Source of the DNA: Symbiodinium sp. CCMP2592
Taxonomy: Eukaryota; Sar; Dinophyceae; Suessiales; Symbiodiniaceae
Reading direction: 5' to 3'
Length of the DNA stretch: 64,000 nucleotides
Assembly: GCA_905221615.1 (NCBI GenBank)
Contig: CAJNDT010005868.1
Coordinates: 372,001 to 436,000, forward strand
The notes below the pieces were generated by a model that had not been told where the DNA came from, did no database searches, and was given only the letters and a program-made list of their open reading frames with translations. Below are positions 58,690-64,000 of this stretch, piece after piece (within the stretch, counting starts at the first letter, position 1; every line of letters begins with the position of its first letter). The translations under genes and the position numbers were made by a program.

Positions 58690-58809
58690 GACAATATCCA
58701 CAACGATCCAGACGACTCGATCGTTGGGATCCGAATCCGCCAGTCTGCTTCCGACAGCTTCCGAAACCTCTCCGGAGAGGTCACGCGACGCCTGGAAGGC
58801 GTCTTCCTG
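58690..58809 (+). CDS. Exon 13 of the HFDVNET gene
   Basis: CGAAACCTCCGAG| then DNIHNDPDDSIVGIRIRQSA, SDSFRNLSGEVTRRLEGVFL, exactly 40 codons, then |GCCACC (GC donor). The frame stays open past the donor, but exon 14 follows in phase with a better continuation. Confidence 0.82.
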
Positions 58810-59249
58810 GCCACCTGGCTCTTGGGTTTTGGGAGGTTTGGAAGGGGCATTCAAGTGACAAAAGTTTCGGGTTTTTGCAAGGCGGCATATCAGGATTCAA
58901 AACCTAGAAGCCTAAACCAAGAAAGCTTTAATTAGACCCTACCCAAAACCCCAAACCTCTAGAACACCCTAACAGTTAAACCGCAGTCTTATCATCCCCT
59001 TATCTCAAGCATCTAGGGCATGGGTCTTGCGTGCACCAGGATTGTACATCAAATTACTGGCGGCCTGAACGGGGCCGTTTAGATATACTTGCATGTGCCG
59101 CAAAGCTGCTATCCTAATCATGACTCAACTACCTACTTTTTCCAGCATTCTTCATCATTCCGATTAACTAATTCTTTGTATAAATCCGTAAAAAGGACAG
59201 GTTATCTGAGGCTTGGGTAAGGCCCCCATAGTACCAGCCATCTGCAAAG

Positions 59250-59304
59250 GTAAAGGCACAGCCAGTGGATGCCATTCTCGACCCAGACTACTTCTTGAGG
59301 AGCG
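59250..59304 (+). CDS. Exon 14 of the HFDVNET gene
   Basis: CATCTGCAAAG| then VKAQPVDAILDPDYFLRS plus G, 55 bp, then |GAGCTC (GA donor). If this donor is not used the frame runs to TAA at about 59343 and this would be the last exon. Confidence 0.7.
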
Positions 59305-59345
59305 GAGCTCTATTGGAGGTTGAGGGCGAAGGGTTTAGGGTTTAA

Positions 59346-59456
59346 GCCCTAAGGGTCCATATGCACTTAGCATATACTTTGGCCCCAAAGCACCTACATA
59401 GGGATGACTTCAAGGCCAAAGCATAATATACTACTTGGGCACATGGACCCTGAGGG
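59346..59456. mobile_element. Short TIR element, family M
   Basis: CCCTAAGGGTCCATATGCAC pairs with GGGCACATGGACCCTGAGGG; ATACTTTGGCCCC / GGCCAAAGCATAAT inside. Confidence 0.8.
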
Positions 59457-59828
59457 AAGGGTAAAGGCCTGAACTCCAAATCCCTGGACCGTGAAGGCCT
59501 GTTGGGCAAAGAGTTAAGGCCTTGAGGAGTATGAAAGTTCTCGGGTGTGTCTGGCACTTACGGGTGTTGGATGTTTCAGCGGTTTGGGGTTTAGGGTTTA
59601 GCGGCGTTGTGCTTCAGGGCGTTAATGGTTCAGGGTTTGGGCCTAGGATACGGCATTCCGGGGTCCACCGTCACCGTCTGTATCCCAAAGTGTCTAATGA
59701 CCACAGGTACCGTGCTCCCCAAGCACATCCTCTTTGGAATCTTTGCAAGTATATGCTGCTTTGAGTACTTAGACCCTCAGTCTATGCTTTACAACGGGAC
59801 CCTATAGTATATAAGACTTCGGGCCAAT

Positions 59829-59968
59829 ATGCAAGCTTTCTCAATGAGCCCCGAGTTTGCTGTTCCTGGTCTTGAGGAACATTCACCGCTGCGAAGAAAA
59901 TTTCGACCGACTTCGTGCCGATGGCAGTCTTGCGCGATTGCTGAGTGGCACATAAGCCTGAGACAAAT
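59829..59968 (+). CDS. ORF interrupted by a family G element, left part
   Basis: MQAFSMSPEFAVPGLEEHSP, LRRKFRPTSCRWQSCAIAEW and HISLRQ precede the TIR element at 59970. An open frame resumes after it at about 60067 (ANVSGGTASFNIAAETKPHD, then TQINRRRDSSSPILKRHPC and TGA at 60185). The arrangement suggests an exon split by the element, or an exon pair with the element as intron. It lies inside the last intron of the HFDVNET gene if exon 15 is right, which argues against it. Confidence 0.3.
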
Positions 59969-59969
59969 G

Positions 59970-60063
59970 AACTTACCCTGGGTTAGTAGGGAATGGAAGA
60001 ATGGTAGTAATAGTAGTTATAATGGTACCCCATTCCTCCATTCCCTACTCACCAAAGGTAAGT
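59970..60063. mobile_element. Short TIR element, family G
   Basis: AACTTACCCTGGGTTAGTAGGG and CCCTACTCACCAAAGGTAAGT pair; GGAATGGAAGAATGG / CCATTCCTCCATTCC inner arms; GTAGTAATAGTAG core. Confidence 0.92.
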
Positions 60064-60488
60064 ACAGCCAACGTCAGCGGAGGTACCGCATCTTTCAACA
60101 TCGCAGCAGAAACCAAGCCCCATGACACCCAAATCAATCGAAGACGTGACTCTTCATCTCCTATCCTGAAGAGACACCCTTGCTGACTGTGTGAGTTGCT
60201 GTAGACCCTAAACCTGAAACCTAAAGCCTCAAACCTTTCACGCAAGCTTGAATGGCACCTCGGAGAAAAGACTCAGATTCGGATCTCAGTAGTCGAGTTT
60301 AGGGCTTAGGGTTTAGGGGTTTAGGTCTTCGGGAGCACACTGCGAACACCCTTGCTGACATTTGGCAGTTTATCATTCAGATGCCACTCAGGGTTTAGGC
60401 TTTAGCTCTTTAGGGCTTCAGGATGGGAGACCTCTTACATCTCTCTTCGGTTGCTGACTTAGTCCGCACTGACCAACCAGGATGCTTC

Positions 60489-60594
60489 GTATAGGGGCCT
60501 TTATAACAAGCACCTAAACTATTCTGGGGCTCCTTACTATAACTATAGTATGTTGGGCCCGAAAACCCTGTTCTAATTATTAAGGCCCCTATGC
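60489..60594. mobile_element. Short TIR element, family E
   Basis: GTATAGGGGCCTTTATAACAAGC and TTCTAATTATTAAGGCCCCTATG; GGGGCTCCTTACTATAACTATAG inside. A loose right arm recurs at 60640-60660. Confidence 0.88.
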
Positions 60595-60695
60595 TGTAGT
60601 ACCGTTATAGATCCTAAAGTAACCCCTTAAAGGAACCCCTTTCTAATTATGAAGGCCCCTATATTTGACCCCATAAGCCCTAAACGTCTCACCAG

Positions 60696-60790
60696 GTGCC
60701 ATCCGAGCGCGACGCATGCCCGGGAAGCGTCTGCGTGCAAAGCTGCGCAGGCGCCTTATCGAAGATGACTTGCCTAATGCAGGGGCCTAA
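60696..60790 (+). CDS. Candidate last exon (15) of the HFDVNET gene
   Basis: AACGTCTCACCAG| then GT plus AIRARRMPGKRLRAKLRRRL, IEDDLPNAGA and TAA, 95 bp. Very basic. Phase fits exon 14 with its GA donor. The stop lies in an arm-like AGGGGCCTAATAG, so part of the end may derive from a TIR element. It could belong to another gene. Confidence 0.42.
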
Positions 60791-60880
60791 TAGTTAGAAC
60801 AGTGTTCCGTTAAAGGGTTCCTTTAAAGGGTTGCTTTGAAGGGTTACTTTAAGGGATCTATAAGGGAAATTACTATAATA

Positions 60881-60990
60881 AAGGGGCCTTAGTAGCTAGA
60901 ACAGGCTGTCGGAGCGCATTATACTATAGTTGTAATACGGAGCCCCCAACATAGAAAGGGTAATTATTCGGGCCTTATAGGAGCTTCTCG
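60881..60990. mobile_element. Family E-like TIR element, diverged
   Basis: AAAGGGGCCTTAGTAGCTAGAAC and GGGTAATTATTCGGGCCTTATAGG; TTATACTATAGTTGTAATACGGAGCCCC inside, inverted relative to other copies. Confidence 0.65.
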
Positions 60991-61024
60991 AAGGATCGCC
61001 GCAAGACGCACAGGGCTTCTGTAG

Positions 61025-61429
61025 TGTTGTAGCTGGTACTGTTGTGATCATCGTTATTCTATCATAGTTACTAGATCACAGCGTTTGTTGTCCTACCCCG
61101 TTTTAACCAACTATGAAGACGGTCAAGCCGGTAAAGCCCTTGACGCCGTCTTTTGGGGAGCTTCTCTTTACCCAGTTCTGGAGTCTTTGACTCAATAGCC
61201 GGTCTTCTATGTGGAGTGTGTAGTCAAGGGGAGGCTTGTTAAGTTAGGTTTCCCAGTCAAGAGATACGTACGATACCTTTTCGGGTTGTCATTGGGGTCT
61301 CTCATCGCCTACAGGCCTCATGTAGATGCAATGGTTCACGAAGCATGCAAGCATATCTTTGAACCTTCCTATATAATTTTTTTGAACCTAGTGACCGGGT
61401 GGAGGCGGCTAAGCCTGGAGGTGTGATCA
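61025..61429 (+). pseudogene. Open frame interrupted by one TAG, product unknown
   Basis: From 61025 one frame is open to a TAG at 61196 and then open again to TGA near 61427. The first part reads RLLSYPVLTNYEDGQAGKAL and DAVFWGASLYPVLESLTQ; the second PVFYVECVVKGRLVKLGFPV, RYVRYLFGLSLGSLIAYRPH and VDAMVHEACKHIFEP. Both look protein-like and continuous in character. Either this is a decayed gene, or two exons with CAATAG as an acceptor, or a readthrough. No family is recognised. Confidence 0.45.
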
Positions 61430-61790
61430 GAATCTTGGACCCACACCCTGAACTCTGATTTCGGATTCCCCCTAAATCCTAAACGGATTATGTTTCGGGG
61501 GTCTGCGTCGAAGGGACACTAAAATTAGTGGGCCGCAAACCCGAAGCCCCGAAACCTTAAACCCCTAAGCCCAAAACACCGAGACTGTCATAGATAAATA
61601 TAGAAAATACCCCTGTAACCTCAACTCTGACAGCCTTACACCGAGACCCTCAACCCTACAGTACACCCTAACGCCTAAGCCGCAGCTGTGCCAGGCAACG
61701 TTACAGTGCTAGCTCCCACGGAGGACCCGACGAGCAGCACGGGAACGCCGGGGACTTAAGGGCTCGGACTGGGACAGATGTTTAGGTCCA
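61430..61790. other. Filler, no gene seen
   Basis: CCCTAAA-like words and a short GC-rich piece (61680-61760) without a supported frame. Confidence 0.4.
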
Positions 61791-61985
61791 GATGGATGCA
61801 GGGATGGATGACTGAAGGTATGTACAGATGTATACCTATGTATACATGTGTGTAGGTGCATGCATGCACCTGTATGGATGTCTGTATGTATATTTGCATG
61901 TATGTATAAGGTATGTGGGTATGTGCATGTGTGCGCGTGTGTCTACGTCTATGTCTATGTGCATGTGTATGTATATGTAATGCAT
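61790..61985. repeat. TGTATG/GATG imperfect microsatellite
   Basis: About 190 bp of GATGGATG, TGTATGTATA and TGTGTGTC words. Confidence 0.85.
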
Positions 61986-62305
61986 GTTTCGCTATAGGTG
62001 CTCAGCAGGTTTGTCAAGAGTGCGCATCTCCCGCCGGTCCACACAGCGAAGGTTCCCTGCTGCATTGGTGTATGTACCTGCCCGGAGCTCAGGTGACTCC
62101 GACAGGAGAAGGGCAGCCAGCTAGTGACATCATACCCCTACACCTTAAATCCTAAAGTCCTAAATCCCAAACTTTAAACTCTAAACCTCTAAACTTTCTA
62201 AAGCCTAAACCCCAAGTCTTAAAAGCCCCCCGAACTCGAAGCCCTGAACCCAAACCCCCAGGCAGGAACCCCAGATGTCGCTCCGCAGAAGGTCCAAGAG
62301 CCCCA

Positions 62306-62392
62306 GGGGTCCTACAGTAAACCCCAAAACAGCACTGTTAAGGATTGAGGCTATGGGGTTTCCAACTTTTGGGCTTCCAGTGTCGTGCTTCG
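62306..62392. mobile_element. Family L-like palindrome, diverged
   Basis: Right arm GGGTTTCCAACTTTTGGGCTTCC is clear; the left arm is decayed. Confidence 0.45.
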
Positions 62393-62485
62393 TGGATTGA
62401 TTCGAGCTCGAGGCTTCTCTATTAGATTCCAAACGCCAAATCTGAGTTGAAGGTTTAGGCTTAAGGTTTAGGGTTTAGGGGTTAA

Positions 62486-62782
62486 GTGTTTAAGGCTAAG
62501 AGACCGTCGCACCGAGTAGCACCTCGAACGGTTCAGGGTTCCGAGGCCTTTGTTGGCTTTCAAGAACTAGAAAACAGATCAGGCTTGTGCAGAGCTGGAG
62601 CCGGCTGTATAATAAATGTGAGCAGCTATGCTTGCAGCAGCAATTGTAGCAAGAACACTACAAGGAATGCAGATGCAAGGCGATCCCTTGTGTATCGAAC
62701 GATGGAAAGCTGCCGTGAATTCATCATACCCGGAGCCAAAGTCCATCGAAGCAATACCATGCAAAACTTTAAACCCACATAA
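62486..62782 (+). CDS. ORF, about 98 residues, product unknown
   Basis: The open frame reads RPSHRVAPRTVQGSEAFVGF, QELENRSGLCRAGAGCIINV and NADARRSLVYRTMESCREFI up to TAA. It has few repeat words and a balanced composition. The start overlaps TTTAAGGC filler, so the real exon probably begins after TTCAG| near 62537. The minus strand is also partly open. Confidence 0.38.
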   Translation: MFKAKRPSHRVAPRTVQGSEAFVGFQELENRSGLCRAGAGCIINVSSYACSSNCSKNTTRNADARRSLVYRTMESCREFIIPGAKVHRSNTMQNFKPT

Positions 62783-62789
62783 GCCCTAC

Positions 62790-63540
62790 CCCAGTCTAAC
62801 CATGTCTAACCCCTACAACCCTAAATCCTGAACCCGACAATTCCTATCCCAAACCCTAAATCCTACGACCCTATCTCCTAAACCCTTATCGTGGTAGAAC
62901 CGTTCGGCAGCCTTTATAGAACCCGTGAAGAACGTTTATAGAACCCTTAGGGCAGGAACCTTTACAGAACCCGGTATAGAACCTTTCTAGAACCCTTGCA
63001 GAGCCTTGATAGCATCCTTCTTTGAATCTTGACAGGACCTCTTCTATAACCACTTTATTTGTTATAGATCCTTATTACTGCAACTTAATTTATATTCCGA
63101 AACCCTCAACCCTAAACCAGGTCCGAGCATCCTAGCTCTCCGTATTGACCCTAGCCGTTTCAGCCCTAAGAGGCCAGCATCGTGTTTATGCTGCTCTGCT
63201 GCGGTGGCCTCCTGGTCTACCGCTGTTTGAAGAGGCGGTGAAAATGACTGGGGGCTTCTTATGACGGTACTGTGAGGGTACATTTATATACTTTGAGAAA
63301 TGTAAGGTAGCCATAAGGGTACTGTAAGGGGTCCTACTTTTTCAGGTTACTGTGAGGTTACGTCGACGTGAAGAAGGTGCAATGGTGAGCCTTCCTGGGA
63401 GGTCCGGACGTGTTTCGGGTTGTTGAAGGTACGTCGAGGGTTGAGGTTTTTGATTGGGGACGTTGGGTTTCAGGACTTGGTGCGAGGAGTTCAGCGATCG
63501 ATACTGAACTCTTTTTAATTTTTCTCTACTTGCAAACATA
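62790..63540. other. Filler, no firm gene
   Basis: CCCTAAATCC words, a block of TAGAACCCTT-like repeats at 62900-63010 and G-rich filler. A minus-strand frame at 63062-63283 is open but unsupported. Confidence 0.35.
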
Positions 63541-63561
63541 TTAGCCTTCTTGTTCGATTAG

Positions 63562-63802
63562 TCTTCCTACCTGTCGCTGTTGCCACAATTTCACGCTGGC
63601 ATGTCGATACCATTAATGGTTTCGATAATGTGGTTTCTTCATGTGTATGTGCTGGCTTCATCGCAAACTCGTCTGGAGAATACATACAACCATTTAATGC
63701 CACGGGGTTCCCGCCCCTTGTACGACAGCACGATGGCTTGGCGATCGGTAGGACTGCTGCTAATAGACGTCCTACGGAAAACGAACGCACATTCGGGCTG
63801 GG
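63562..63802 (+). CDS. Exon, product unknown
   Basis: TTGTTCGATTAG| precedes a frame with very protein-like sequence: VFLPVAVATISRWHVDTING, FDNVVSSCVCAGFIANSSGE, YIQPFNATGFPPLVRQHDGL and AIGRTAANRRPTENERTFGL. NSS and NAT sequons suggest an extracellular or lumenal part. It ends where TTAAGGATTTAGGG filler begins. A second frame (MPQFHAGMSIPLM...) is open but less convincing. No domain is recognised. Confidence 0.5.
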
Positions 63803-63825
63803 GGTTAAGGATTTAGGGTGCTATG

Positions 63826-63928
63826 GTTGATCGTATAAATCCTAATCCAGCATTACCCAGAATAAGGAATCTACCCTGTTTCCCATAGTGTAGGGCCCCC
63901 AAGGAAATGCAGGCTTTAAATCATCAAC
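63826..63928. mobile_element. Short TIR element, family J (GTTGATCGTATAAATCCT)
   Basis: GTTGATCGTATAAATCC and GGCTTTAAATCATCAAC pair; CCCAGAATAAGGAATCTACC inside. Homologous to the nested element at 57.18 kb and to pieces near 25.4-25.55 kb. Confidence 0.82.
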
Positions 63929-64000
63929 AGTATGCACATCCATCCAGACTTCAACGCAAGGCGGCGGTGATATGTGATAAGGCTCCCAGGCTCCCTACGA

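Larger units (their letters stand above)
50938..60790 (+). other. Fifteen-exon gene, HFDVNET/HIFFDDNI protein (about 400 residues)
   Basis: I joined fifteen short plus-strand exons by requiring AG acceptors, GT/GC/GA donors and preserved phase. All fourteen junctions keep one frame and the total is 1197 coding bp including the stop. The N-terminal HFDVNETIM resembles HAD-superfamily motif I (D-x-D-x-T, here D-x-N-x-T). The middle has RDFSVVIRTFGTD and the C-terminal part HIFFD/DNI and AILDPDYFL. I recognise the pattern as that of a conserved protistan protein but cannot give a family name or function; phosphotransfer chemistry is only a guess from the Asp motifs. Introns contain telomere-like words and TIR elements. 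The first and last exons are the least certain. Confidence 0.75.

Noticed and set aside
1..64000. tRNA, rRNA, CRISPR, bacterial-type operons, spliced-leader sequence
   Set aside because: I scanned for tRNA arm words, rRNA-like blocks, evenly spaced spacers and the dinoflagellate spliced-leader word and found nothing convincing.

Overview
The window looks like nuclear DNA of a dinoflagellate, most likely a Symbiodiniaceae-type species. The whole region is filled with degenerate plant-type telomere words (TTTAGGG / CCCTAAA). Genes are broken into very short exons whose introns start with GT, GC or GA and end with AG. There are many families of roughly 100-bp palindromic inverted-repeat elements. 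This identification is inferred from genome style; no rRNA, tRNA or spliced-leader gene was seen that would settle it.

Layout. 1-26 kb is mostly intron-like or intergenic filler (telomere-like words, short TIR elements, a 600-bp GTA tract at 6.1-6.7 kb) with scattered exon-like islands on both strands. 26.09-31.76 kb is one inserted retroelement on the minus strand. It has 540-548 bp direct terminal repeats, a long ORF with a GIY-YIG-like endonuclease region followed by a Penelope-like reverse transcriptase (N-terminal endonuclease, the permuted order), then a coiled-coil ORF and a membrane-segment ORF. It splits an older short repeat and is bounded by a GGTTC duplication. 32-40 kb holds more small exon-like islands, a GC-rich block, and a 220-bp tandem repeat (4.9 copies, 34.96-36.04 kb). 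40.1-42.9 kb is a two-exon gene for a RING-CH membrane protein whose intron is packed with TIR elements and ends in an almost perfect telomeric array. 43-50 kb is filler with further islands.

50.9-60.8 kb is the best-resolved gene. Fifteen short exons on the plus strand keep one reading frame across 14 introns and give a protein of about 400 residues with an HFDVNET motif near the N-terminus and an HIFFDDNI motif near the C-terminus. The donors are a mix of GT, GC and GA. I do not know a family name. The first motif resembles HAD-superfamily motif I.

61-64 kb contains further exon-like islands and one ORF interrupted by a TAG. Most single-exon calls here are based only on open frame, composition and splice-like flanks and are given modest confidence. 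The retroelement, the RING-CH gene, the fifteen-exon gene, the TIR elements and the tandem repeats are the firm parts.
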